A model generated the notes under the pieces. The model saw only the letters and a list, made by a program, of their open reading frames with translations. It was not told where the DNA came from and made no database searches. A DNA stretch of 64,000 nt from Photobacterium sanguinicancri (GTDB lineage: Bacteria; Pseudomonadota; Gammaproteobacteria; Enterobacterales; Vibrionaceae), in NCBI RefSeq assembly GCF_024346675.1, contig NZ_AP024851.1, positions 1,426,001 to 1,490,000 of the forward strand. The letters run 5' to 3'. Shown one piece after another: positions 24,567 to 32,854 of this stretch. The translations under genes and the position numbers were made by a program. The number at the start of each line of letters is the position of its first letter. The first letter of the stretch is position 1.

Positions 24567-27335
24567 ATGGAATACAATCAGAAAGATAAATATTTTTTGG
24601 CAATGCAGGCATACAAGGAAGATGACTTTACAAAAGAAGTTTTAGTTCCTTTATTTAAGTCCATGGGTTATGACCGCGTAGAGTTCCATGGTGGGCCTAG
24701 TGAGCGTGGTAGAGATTTGATTGCTACAGCTATATTGCCTCCACCAAAACGAGGAGAATATGTAGTCTATGTTCAAGCTAAAAAGCTCAACAAGAATAAA
24801 ACGTTAGCTCAAAATGACTTATCTCGGCTTTGTAGGCAGTTAAGACAAGCAAAATCAAAAGGTTTTACAAAGGGAACCGGAGAGCGAGTCAAGCCTGATC
24901 ATGTCTACATGGCGACACCGCATGAAATCACTCAAAGGTTCATAGAAGATTTGGAAGATGAGCTGTTTTGTGAAGATTACAGTGACTGGTTAGAGTTGTA
25001 CGATTGTGTACGAATTTTGAAGGATATTGAAGAGTTTTGCCCAGAACTTTTAGAAAAACTAGAACCATTTGAGGAAAAAATCTGGAATGCTAAAAGTGAG
25101 AACACCGTAGACAGAAATCATGAGCTGTTAGGAGCACTTTGCTCAGTACGTGACTCTATTGACATTAGTAAGTTTTACAGTGACTTATCGTTCTTTGTCG
25201 GTTCAATTGATAGCAGGGTACTTGTTACATACAAAGCACATGTAACGAAAAAACGCTTTAGACTTATTAGTAAAGAGCAGTGGGAAATGCTCAAGTCAGA
25301 GCGTGTAAAAATCATTGGTTTGGTTGGCTTAGATATTTTAAAAGAAGATACACAAGTTATCGAAGATAGATATAAAGATCATTATAATCAATATAACTCG
25401 AAAGAGAATAAAGCTAACGAATCAGCTTATGATTCATCTGTTGCACATTTATCTTCTATTGTTGAAGAGTTTGACTCAAGAGCCTTTTTACTTTTAGAGA
25501 GGTTAGAGTCTGAAGCAAAAAAACAGCCTAGCCTCAATAAAAACAAGCTTGGTTTTGTTACAGCACAGTTGAAAAACATTCGTTCAAAAGTTAAAAATGA
25601 AAATTTTGAACTGGAAACATCTAGTTATGTAATTGATACATCTGAATTAAGTAAAGAATCTGCTGATTTAGTCGAAAAAACTGTTGAGTTTATTGATGAC
25701 TTTTCTAAAAGAATTATAGAACAACAAAGATATGTGAAGTCAATAAAAGAAGAAATTATACCTGAGCCTTACTACGATGTGTGTTTAAACTCTTCTCAAC
25801 TTGAAAAAGAAATTTCACAACGTGTAGACGAATATCGTTCTTGTGTTAAATTTCTAAATAGTGATGATCGCCCTAATATGGCAGGTGTGCGCCGATTGCT
25901 TGACTCGGTAGAAGTTAGCCTTAGATTTTTTGAGTGCATTTATACAGATGAATCGGTTCTGAGCTCAATAATTGAGCTGAAAGAGTTAGAAAATTGTTCT
26001 GATAGGGTATCAATATCAGCTCATGATGTATTCTATACGGGCAAGGATGTTGCTATTTATGGTGGTGCTGGTGTCGGTAAGACAACAACACTAGAAATGT
26101 TTTTTAAGTCTTATGAAGAAACTATTAACGGAAGGAAAATAATATTCTGTAGTTTGAATAGGGTTGTTCAAAGCTTATCAGACTTGAGGATAGAAAAGAG
26201 AAACACAAAAGACACTAAGCCAGCATATTTGGATAAAGTAATCTATTCAATTATTCTGTTATCGTATGGGCTAGATGTTAGTGATGATAATATTGATAGG
26301 ATAAAACCATATTTAGAAGATGGAGTGGTTCTTGTTTTTGATGGATTAGACGAGATAGTTACTGAATACCCTATTGTTCTAGATGCCATGAATAATTTCA
26401 AGAAGAGTTATGGAAAAACTCAATGGATTATTTCAAGCAGGGATTGTGTTAGCTATCTTAAAGAAATAAACTTTTTAGGAATTACGCTATTGCCGTTTAC
26501 GCCCGAACAGCTGCGAAGTTTTATTTGTGGTTGGTTTAATAATGAGCGTAAAGGAATGAAGCTCTGGAATGAAATTTCAGGGACGGAACTTCATGAAAAC
26601 CTGTTAACACCATTGGTTGCAACAATTCTTTGTACATTGGTTGAAAAAGGGATAAAAGCTCCTTCTAACGAATCTGAAATATACGGTGAGCGTTTAAGTC
26701 TTTTACTTGGTAAGTATGATGCGAATAAAAGAATACGGCGACAGGAACAGGGTAGTGATGAATTATTCACGTGTGCTAAAGCCCTTGCTTGGATAATGCA
26801 TTCTCATGGTATTCGTACCATAAGTTATAAAGAAGCTATTGAAAAGCTAGAAATTAAAGTTGGGGCAAAGTATACAACGAGACTTATTTCAAAGTGTGTG
26901 AAAGAGTTAGAAGACCCATGCACGGTATTGGTTCGAGATAAAGTGTCAGGAAAGCTGTCATTTGGTCACTTTAGATTTCAAGAGCATCTTGCATCACTAG
27001 AGTTGAGGGACAATAGATCTATTGATCTTAGTACTATAATCATTCGAGATTGGTGGCGAGGGGCGTTTAGTTTGTTTGCCCAAAGCTTGGATGACATTGA
27101 GTCTACAATAGAAGAGCTCACTAGAGGTGATAAATTAATCCCTGAAGAAGCATTCACAACATTATATGCGATGTGTAATGTTTTGAGTCCTAAAAAAAGG
27201 GGGAACATGAAGTCATTGCTTGATCATCTTAAGCAAGATAACTCCTCTTTCTATGAAGCAGAACATTACGATTTCTCAGATAATTATGGTAATGATCGCT
27301 ATGCTTATTCTACAGAGTTAGGGCTTGATTGGTGA
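24567..27335 (+). CDS. Mrr-like nuclease/NACHT fusion, putative STAND defence protein
   Basis: A 922-aa protein from the ATG at 24567; the frame also allows a GTG at 24555, and neither has a Shine-Dalgarno. The N-terminus is an Mrr-type PD-(D/E)xK domain: Glu24 in FTKEVLVPLF, Asp50 in GGPSERGRDLI, and Gln70-Ala-Lys72 in VYVQAKK. A long helical region follows. The STAND/NACHT NTPase has the P-loop GGAGVGKTT (about 499-507), Walker B FDGLDEI (about 591-597) and sensor WIISSRD. The C-terminus lacks obvious repeats. In known bacterial NACHT and Avs proteins the NTPase senses a phage product and releases an N-terminal nuclease, and the same is likely here. It is single-gene and flanked by island repeats on both sides. 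Confidence 0.85.
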   Translation: MEYNQKDKYFLAMQAYKEDDFTKEVLVPLFKSMGYDRVEFHGGPSERGRDLIATAILPPPKRGEYVVYVQAKKLNKNKTLAQNDLSRLCRQLRQAKSKGFTKGTGERVKPDHVYMATPHEITQRFIEDLEDELFCEDYSDWLELYDCVRILKDIEEFCPELLEKLEPFEEKIWNAKSENTVDRNHELLGALCSVRDSIDISKFYSDLSFFVGSIDSRVLVTYKAHVTKKRFRLISKEQWEMLKSERVKIIGLVGLDILKEDTQVIEDRYKDHYNQYNSKENKANESAYDSSVAHLSSIVEEFDSRAFLLLERLESEAKKQPSLNKNKLGFVTAQLKNIRSKVKNENFELETSSYVIDTSELSKESADLVEKTVEFIDDFSKRIIEQQRYVKSIKEEIIPEPYYDVCLNSSQLEKEISQRVDEYRSCVKFLNSDDRPNMAGVRRLLDSVEVSLRFFECIYTDESVLSSIIELKELENCSDRVSISAHDVFYTGKDVAIYGGAGVGKTTTLEMFFKSYEETINGRKIIFCSLNRVVQSLSDLRIEKRNTKDTKPAYLDKVIYSIILLSYGLDVSDDNIDRIKPYLEDGVVLVFDGLDEIVTEYPIVLDAMNNFKKSYGKTQWIISSRDCVSYLKEINFLGITLLPFTPEQLRSFICGWFNNERKGMKLWNEISGTELHENLLTPLVATILCTLVEKGIKAPSNESEIYGERLSLLLGKYDANKRIRRQEQGSDELFTCAKALAWIMHSHGIRTISYKEAIEKLEIKVGAKYTTRLISKCVKELEDPCTVLVRDKVSGKLSFGHFRFQEHLASLELRDNRSIDLSTIIIRDWWRGAFSLFAQSLDDIESTIEELTRGDKLIPEEAFTTLYAMCNVLSPKKRGNMKSLLDHLKQDNSSFYEAEHYDFSDNYGNDRYAYSTELGLDW

Positions 27336-27786
27336 TCTTTACAAGTTCAGCTCTACTCTGACAGTTACTCATCTTCTTATTGGGTAACTATCACAGTTTA
27401 CAGTTATACAGTTCTGAACGCCTGTATAACAATACAAATGAAAATCGCTGGCTAGAAACGTCGCTCTTGCACGAAAATGGGAGTTTCCTTTCATCGCCTC
27501 ACAGTCGTCAGACATGAGGAAATGTATGGTGATTCCAGTGGCGCGATCTACCACTGAGTAAGTGCGTTAACAAGTAACGGGGCACTTCTGATTTACAAAG
27601 TGCCGACTGTGAAGGTTCTGGACAATTCCGAGTTAGGAGGTACGACTGTGGCCGCTCAGTTCGGATAACTTCAGATAAGGGAAAATGGACTAGATGGCTT
27701 TGTTGTTCAGGAAATAGCTAAACAACATAGGAATCACCCTGCGAACCGTAGGTTCGAATTACAGATAACTTATGACTAAAAAGAAA
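27336..27786. other. Intergenic region after the NACHT gene
   Basis: No gene is recognised. The segment 27490-27540 resembles 21512-21570. Hairpin element copy 4 and an additional CAGATAACTTATGA motif near 27761 are present. A minus-strand 61-codon frame at 27369-27554 overlaps the repeated block and is not called. Confidence 0.55.
27580..27679. repeat. Island hairpin element, copy 4 (full)
   Basis: GGCACTT and AAGTGCC (27581-27604) enclose a 10-base loop. The tail GACTGTGAAGGTTCTGGACA and then ATTCCGAG follows directly, and about 30 bases later comes GGATAACTTCAGATA. It parallels the copy at 23986 over roughly 95 bases, with the NACHT gene between the two. Confidence 0.75.
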
Positions 27787-27826
27787 GACCCAACAATCAA
27801 AGCTATTAGGCTTAGTTCATTGGGTC
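27787..27826 (-). terminator. Terminator after the ParB/nuclease gene
   Basis: GACCCAA and TTGGGTC close a long, partly paired hairpin. On the minus strand it is followed by TTTCTTTTT. It lies 15 bases past the stop of the gene at 27841. Confidence 0.7.
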
Positions 27827-27840
27827 AGTAATTATCGTAT

Positions 27841-28977
27841 TTAACGATTGTTTATTATGTAATGCTTAAACTTGTGCGTATTTATATCGATGCTAATCAC
27901 TTCGAAGCCGAAGGACTGTAATGCAGGTAGGTACTTATCCAAATCCTTATGGTGTCCACCTGCCAATATCAAACGATGGTTATCTATTGATTGACTGTAA
28001 TGCATCAATTGCAAAATAGCTTTGGATATCCCCGCTTCATCTAGTTTTACCTTCAATTCAACAATCGAAGTATCCGTCAGAATATCAACTCGACCTTGAT
28101 TAACCCATTGCTCCTGTCGAGGATTCTCTCCAATGCTACTCGGAAACTTAGATAGGTAATTGCGTAATTTTGCTTCCTTAACTTTAGGGGTGTCGATGAA
28201 CTGATATATCGGATTCTTTATTTCAGTAGTTTCGTCTGGTTCAGAAGACTGTGGGTTATCTGAAGTATTTGGAGTACCTGAAGATGTATTGGTAGGTTTA
28301 GGTCCTTTACTAGAACGGTCTTTAGCTCGACGTGTGTACCAAGCCTCAATTTGTTCTGGAGACACTTTGAATAAATCAGCTAATTCTTCTTTAGTGTATT
28401 CGCCATTCTTGATGGAGTTGTATACAAACTGCTCACGATTAACACGACGGTAGCTGGTATTATATCGTTCAACGAAGTCTAGGATTAGCAGGCTTGAAGA
28501 TTTCAATGCAACAAGGTCAGCCAGTTCTTGAGGAGCCATCTTACGAAAACGAGCTTTAATATCTGCATTGTTTGCGATTTCTTCACGCAGTTCTTCATAT
28601 GCATCCTCAATACAGTTGATTAAGGTTGCTTGATTACGTCTTACACGTGGCTTAGTGATTGCATTAGCCTTTCGAGCTAATCGACGTGCATCTCGTTTAG
28701 TACCTTCACCTACAACAATTGCATCGATGTAATCTGCACCGTTTTGTACATGGGCTGTTGTACGGTGGAATCCATCGATGAGGTAATAGTAAGTACCGTT
28801 TGTAACGTCAGTAGCTTTCATTACTTCAATCGGGTCTAATGTTTCCCCTGCCTGAAATACTTCATTCAAGTGCGTCAACTGGCTTTGACTGGGCTTATCT
28901 CGAAACTGTGTAACTTCCTCTGCAATTATAGATTTAATCGTTACAGCCAGAAGGTTATTAGATTTTAGTGTATTCAT
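27841..28977 (-). CDS. ParB-like/HTH/PD-(D/E)xK nuclease fusion protein
   Basis: A 378-aa three-part protein. Residues about 15-110 form a ParB/Srx-type domain with the signature DGFHRTTA (69-76), which in relatives binds CTP or ATP. Residues about 190-215 are a helix-turn-helix (YTKEELADLFKVSPEQIEAWY). A Ser/Thr/Pro-rich linker (224-255) leads to a C-terminal nuclease-like domain with Asp298 in GRVDIL, the Glu307-Leu-Lys309 pair in SIVELKVK, and Gln323 in AILQLMHYS. It stands alone with its own terminator. It may be a defence or DNA-maintenance protein; it is not next to parA, so chromosome partition is unlikely. Confidence 0.75.
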   Translation of the reverse strand: MNTLKSNNLLAVTIKSIIAEEVTQFRDKPSQSQLTHLNEVFQAGETLDPIEVMKATDVTNGTYYYLIDGFHRTTAHVQNGADYIDAIVVGEGTKRDARRLARKANAITKPRVRRNQATLINCIEDAYEELREEIANNADIKARFRKMAPQELADLVALKSSSLLILDFVERYNTSYRRVNREQFVYNSIKNGEYTKEELADLFKVSPEQIEAWYTRRAKDRSSKGPKPTNTSSGTPNTSDNPQSSEPDETTEIKNPIYQFIDTPKVKEAKLRNYLSKFPSSIGENPRQEQWVNQGRVDILTDTSIVELKVKLDEAGISKAILQLMHYSQSIDNHRLILAGGHHKDLDKYLPALQSFGFEVISIDINTHKFKHYIINNR

Positions 28978-29712
28978 GTAATTTTCACGTGCCGTGATTC
29001 TATTAGTTGGGGAATCCTACATTAGAGCGTTAGCTCTATATGGATAGGGAAGCAGGGGATGGAATCCCCTTTAATAGTCAGTAATGGGTATGGAAAGCCA
29101 TTCTGGAGGACTTATATCTGTGTTAGTGCATTAGGTCAACTTTAGCTTTTGGTACGTTGACGTACTGCTTATTGGGGGAACCTGAACGTTTGTTAGCCCT
29201 GTTGCCCATTACTAGCACTAGACTCTCTCATTTGCTTAATATTATCTAGATTTTCGTTATAAACGGGCTCAACAATGTAGATAAGGGGCATAAATGTGCT
29301 AGCGATGAGCACGTAGACACGCCTCTACACATTTCCAGCGAGCTCCCTGCTTTCGCATAACAGTTACACCACCTACCACATGATCGGCACAAGCCCAATT
29401 AACTGTCGGTGCAAAAGGTAACGAGAGCAAAACAACTGCGTTAAAATAATAAACCACACCAAGTGTAATCTTTCACAACACATGCGAAGCATCACTTTTG
29501 AAAGTACCCGCCCGCCAATAGCGAAAATAGACAAGTCAAAAAAATCAAATCAAAACCAACAACGAAACATTATGAAATGTGATAACCGATCAAAAACCAC
29601 AAATGAAACCATTTGAAAGTCATTAATTGCTATTCAGTGTGAGATCGCTCAACAAAACGTCATAGCACTTTCATTACCCTTCGTTATCAAATAACGTAAG
29701 TAAGGGAAAACA
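28978..29712. other. Right edge of the accessory island and PL8 upstream region
   Basis: About 735 bases without a gene. The left part contains the promoter of the ParB/nuclease gene and a GGGGGAACCTGAAC motif near 29174 like the one at 24427. From about 29400 rightward the DNA looks like a control region for the lyase, with repeated GAAAG/CGAAA motifs (for example CAACGAAACATTATGAAAT) and a CRP-like site. Confidence 0.5.
29638..29653 (+). promoter_or_regulatory. CRP-like site upstream of the PL8 lyase
   Basis: TGTGAGATCGCTCAAC has a perfect left half-site and a partial right half-site. It lies 60 bases before the start codon. Catabolite control of a GAG lyase would be expected. Confidence 0.4.
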
Positions 29713-32700
29713 ATGAACACAACAAAATGGTGTAAGCCAAGCTACCTCGCAGTCAGCTTGTTATTGGCCTTAACGGGCTGTAATAGCGAAAATGTTGAAA
29801 GCGATAAAGGCGGAGCCGGAAAAACCGAACCCGGCGGGTATATGTATTTTTTTGAACAGGGACTCCCCTCAGCCATTACAACAACGTCGATAAAGCCATT
29901 AACGATCAGCAATAAACACTTTAAAGATGGTAATAATGCTTTGCAGTGGCGTTTTAACCCTAATAGCCAATTAGTTTTCTCCCAAGATATTGGCTATAAA
30001 ACCGATGACAGTGACATCACCCCCTACACTTTCATGGCGTGGATCTACAACGAAACACCATCGGATCAATCCCTCACTTTTCAATTTGGCACCGATGACA
30101 GCCAGCAAAGCCAATTTAGCTATGGCTTAAACTTCAAAGGGTGGCGCGGTATATCTGTGCCGTTTAGAGATATGAAAGGCACGCCTAGTGCTGGAATGAA
30201 CCGCTTAACCGTCACAGCTCCCGACACCAACGGCACGCTCTATTTTGACCAAGCAATGATGGCAGTTCCTGTCGATAACCGCTGGCCAACCGCCGATATT
30301 CAGCAGCCTTTCGTTAATCCTAATGTCGTTAACATGGCCAGTAAAAACTGGACAGCATTATTGATGTACGATCAAATGCTGCGCGACCAACAGCCTAGCT
30401 TTAACTACGACCTTGCCTTTGATGACAGTCAAGGTGATACCGCTGTCTTGTATCAAAACTTCGATAAACACTTAGGGGTGAATAGTCAGCAAGTCATTTC
30501 CCAACAAAAGGTCGATGATAACTTAGCGAAATACCAAGCATTTATGATCAGCCAAAACAGTGATGGCAGCTATGTGGGTAAACCACTCGATCACCCCAAA
30601 AGGCACAACTTCCTAAAAACAGGCATAGTGAGTGACGATACTCTGGCCATGCTCACCGACACCATGAGTATTCGGACGCTGGGTAAAACCATGCTTGAAA
30701 CCGCCAAGTACCTTCGCAGCCAATCACTCTCAACTGAAAACAAAGCGGCGTTAGAAAAAGCCTTCACCGACGCAGCTCGATACGCCTTTGATCAAGGTTG
30801 GGAAGGTGGCTCTGGTTTCCAAATCATCACCCATGTCGGCTACCAAACTCGGGAGTTCTTCGATGCGCTATTTGTCGCCAGAAAACTGCTCGCTGAACAA
30901 AACCTGCTTCAACAAGCCCAGCAATCTATGATGTGGTTTAACGCGACAGGCCGCGTATACGAACAAGATAAAGACATTAACTCTTCTAACGTGGATATTC
31001 TTAACACCCAATTGCAGTGGATGACAAAGAGCTTTTTGTTATTGCCCGATCAGGCGCAGCGCCAAACCATGCTTCATCAGTTGCAGTCATGGTTAAGCAC
31101 CACACTATTAAGCTCTGATGGTTTAGCCGGCGGCTTTAAACCCGATGGCAGTGTATTCCATCACTCACAACATTACCCAGCCTACGGCAAAGATGCTTTT
31201 GGCGGCTTATCTGGGGTTATTTTTGGTTTAAGCCACAGCAGCTATCAAATATCCCAACAGGCTCATGAAAGGATCAAAGACGTCTTACTCAAAATGCGGG
31301 TTTACACCAAAGAAACTCAAACCCCGATTGTATTAAGTGGTCGTCACCCAGACGGTAAGCAAAAGATATCTGCGACCCCATTTAAATGGATGGCGCAATC
31401 TGGCGAACCTGATCAATCCGATGCTATCGATCACGAACTTGCTGCGGCCTACGCTAACTTAACCAATAAGCCGAGCTTTGAAGGTATCTCTGCCGAAAAA
31501 GAACCGACTGGGGTATGGGCAATGAACTACGCCTCTATGGCGATAGCACGAGGCGCTAACCCTGTTGATGCAACACAGTCTTGGCTCGCGACCGCTAGAG
31601 GATTTAGTCGCTATTTAGTGGGCAACGAAACCTACGCCGCCAACAACCTTTATGGGCGTTACCTGCAATATGGTCAATTTGAGATCACCCCAGCCGATCT
31701 GAGCAAACGGGCGTTTAGCCATGATGGCTGGGACTGGAACCGCTACCCGGGCACAACCACGATTCAAATGCCAAATAACGAACTTCGTGCTCAGTTGAAC
31801 CAATTGCCGGGGGCTGGCATTGAGGAAATGCTGTTATCTACAGAAAGCTACTCAGGTGCCAATACGCTAGGCAACGACAATGCGATGTTTGCGATGACGC
31901 TGCACGGACATAAAAAATACCAACAGCAGAGCTTCTACGCCCATAAATCCTATTTCATCTTTGGGAATAAGGTGGTCGCACTGGGTTCTGGCATCAAGAA
32001 CGATATTGCTGAGCACGAAACCCAAACGACGTTATTCCAGCACAGTGTTAAAAACCTTGAACCTGTCGAAATCGATGGGCAACAAATAGACACGCTTGGT
32101 ACCGATTCTATCTACGCCAACGACACCACTTTGCTAGACCCAGCAGGCAATCGCTACTTTGTGACCAGCAGTTCGGGACAACAAGTCCACTTCACCTATC
32201 AAATGCAGCAATCCAATGATGAAGATGACGCCGCACCAACAACAGGCCAGTTTGCGACCGCTGTGATAGAGCATGGCAAAGCGCCGACCAATGGCAGCTA
32301 TGAGTATGCGATTAAGATTGCGGCTCAAGATGCTGTGAAACCAATCTATACTGTGCTGCAAAAAGACCAAAACCTGCATGCGGTAAGAACAGAACAAGGT
32401 GTCGAAGGCTATGCGTTCTTTAGCCCAACAGCAACCAATCAAGCGGGTTGGGTATTGTCATCGGCAAGCGCAAGCCAAATCATGCTTCAAGCCAGTCCTG
32501 CTCAAGATCAGTTGTCACTGAGTGTGGTGAATCCAGATCTCGCGCTGTACCAAGGGCAAGATCCTGACCAAGTGGACGCCAATGGCGAACAAGTCGAAGT
32601 CAGTATTTACGATAGAGATTGGCGCTTTAACCTATCACAACCCGTCAGCAGCGAGTTTACACTCAAAGGGCAATGGCAGTTGATAGGCAGCAACAGCCAA

Positions 32701-32793
32701 GTATCTATCCAATCTACTACCGAAGGAAACACCAAAGTACGTGTTACCACCAAAGACGCTAAACCTGAAAAATTCATGCTGAAAAAAGTATAA
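29713..32793 (+). CDS. PL8-family chondroitin sulfate ABC lyase-like lipoprotein
   Basis: A 1026-aa lyase of almost the same length as Proteus vulgaris chondroitinase ABC I (about 1021 aa), to which it aligns from memory. Residues aligned with the four catalytic residues of that enzyme are all present: His484 and Tyr491 in HHSQHYPAYG, Arg544 in LSGRHPDG and Glu639 in VGNETYAANN. GWDWNRYPGTTTI is also shared. The signal peptide ends in the lipobox LTGC, so the mature enzyme is probably a lipoprotein in the outer membrane. It would cut chondroitin or dermatan sulfate by elimination, giving unsaturated disaccharides. It is preceded by GTAAGGGAAAACA and its own control region. Confidence 0.9.
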   Translation: MNTTKWCKPSYLAVSLLLALTGCNSENVESDKGGAGKTEPGGYMYFFEQGLPSAITTTSIKPLTISNKHFKDGNNALQWRFNPNSQLVFSQDIGYKTDDSDITPYTFMAWIYNETPSDQSLTFQFGTDDSQQSQFSYGLNFKGWRGISVPFRDMKGTPSAGMNRLTVTAPDTNGTLYFDQAMMAVPVDNRWPTADIQQPFVNPNVVNMASKNWTALLMYDQMLRDQQPSFNYDLAFDDSQGDTAVLYQNFDKHLGVNSQQVISQQKVDDNLAKYQAFMISQNSDGSYVGKPLDHPKRHNFLKTGIVSDDTLAMLTDTMSIRTLGKTMLETAKYLRSQSLSTENKAALEKAFTDAARYAFDQGWEGGSGFQIITHVGYQTREFFDALFVARKLLAEQNLLQQAQQSMMWFNATGRVYEQDKDINSSNVDILNTQLQWMTKSFLLLPDQAQRQTMLHQLQSWLSTTLLSSDGLAGGFKPDGSVFHHSQHYPAYGKDAFGGLSGVIFGLSHSSYQISQQAHERIKDVLLKMRVYTKETQTPIVLSGRHPDGKQKISATPFKWMAQSGEPDQSDAIDHELAAAYANLTNKPSFEGISAEKEPTGVWAMNYASMAIARGANPVDATQSWLATARGFSRYLVGNETYAANNLYGRYLQYGQFEITPADLSKRAFSHDGWDWNRYPGTTTIQMPNNELRAQLNQLPGAGIEEMLLSTESYSGANTLGNDNAMFAMTLHGHKKYQQQSFYAHKSYFIFGNKVVALGSGIKNDIAEHETQTTLFQHSVKNLEPVEIDGQQIDTLGTDSIYANDTTLLDPAGNRYFVTSSSGQQVHFTYQMQQSNDEDDAAPTTGQFATAVIEHGKAPTNGSYEYAIKIAAQDAVKPIYTVLQKDQNLHAVRTEQGVEGYAFFSPTATNQAGWVLSSASASQIMLQASPAQDQLSLSVVNPDLALYQGQDPDQVDANGEQVEVSIYDRDWRFNLSQPVSSEFTLKGQWQLIGSNSQVSIQSTTEGNTKVRVTTKDAKPEKFMLKKV

Positions 32794-32802
32794 GTAATAA
32801 AA

Positions 32803-32829
32803 AACCAGCAGCTATTACAGCTGCTGGTT
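32803..32829. terminator. Bidirectional terminator between the lyase and sulfatase
   Basis: AACCAGCAGCT and AGCTGCTGGTT form an 11-bp stem with a five-base loop between two convergent genes. The minus strand is followed by TTTTTT-type sequence; the plus strand has a weaker T-rich tract. Confidence 0.88.
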
Positions 32830-32854
32830 CTATTTATTAGGATCGAAGCTAGCC

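Noticed and set aside
27369..27554. Minus-strand 61-codon frame after the NACHT gene
   Set aside because: It coincides with a repeated non-coding block also present near 21512-21570 and has no start signals.
21624..27679. Integron attC sites or CRISPR repeats as explanation for the hairpin elements
   Set aside because: No attC core sites (RYYYAAC/GTTRRRY), no integrase, and spacing is irregular with kilobases between copies, so neither fits.
27841..28977. Chromosome or plasmid partition ParB
   Set aside because: No parA neighbour or parS-like sites are visible, and the C-terminal nuclease-like domain is not a partition feature.
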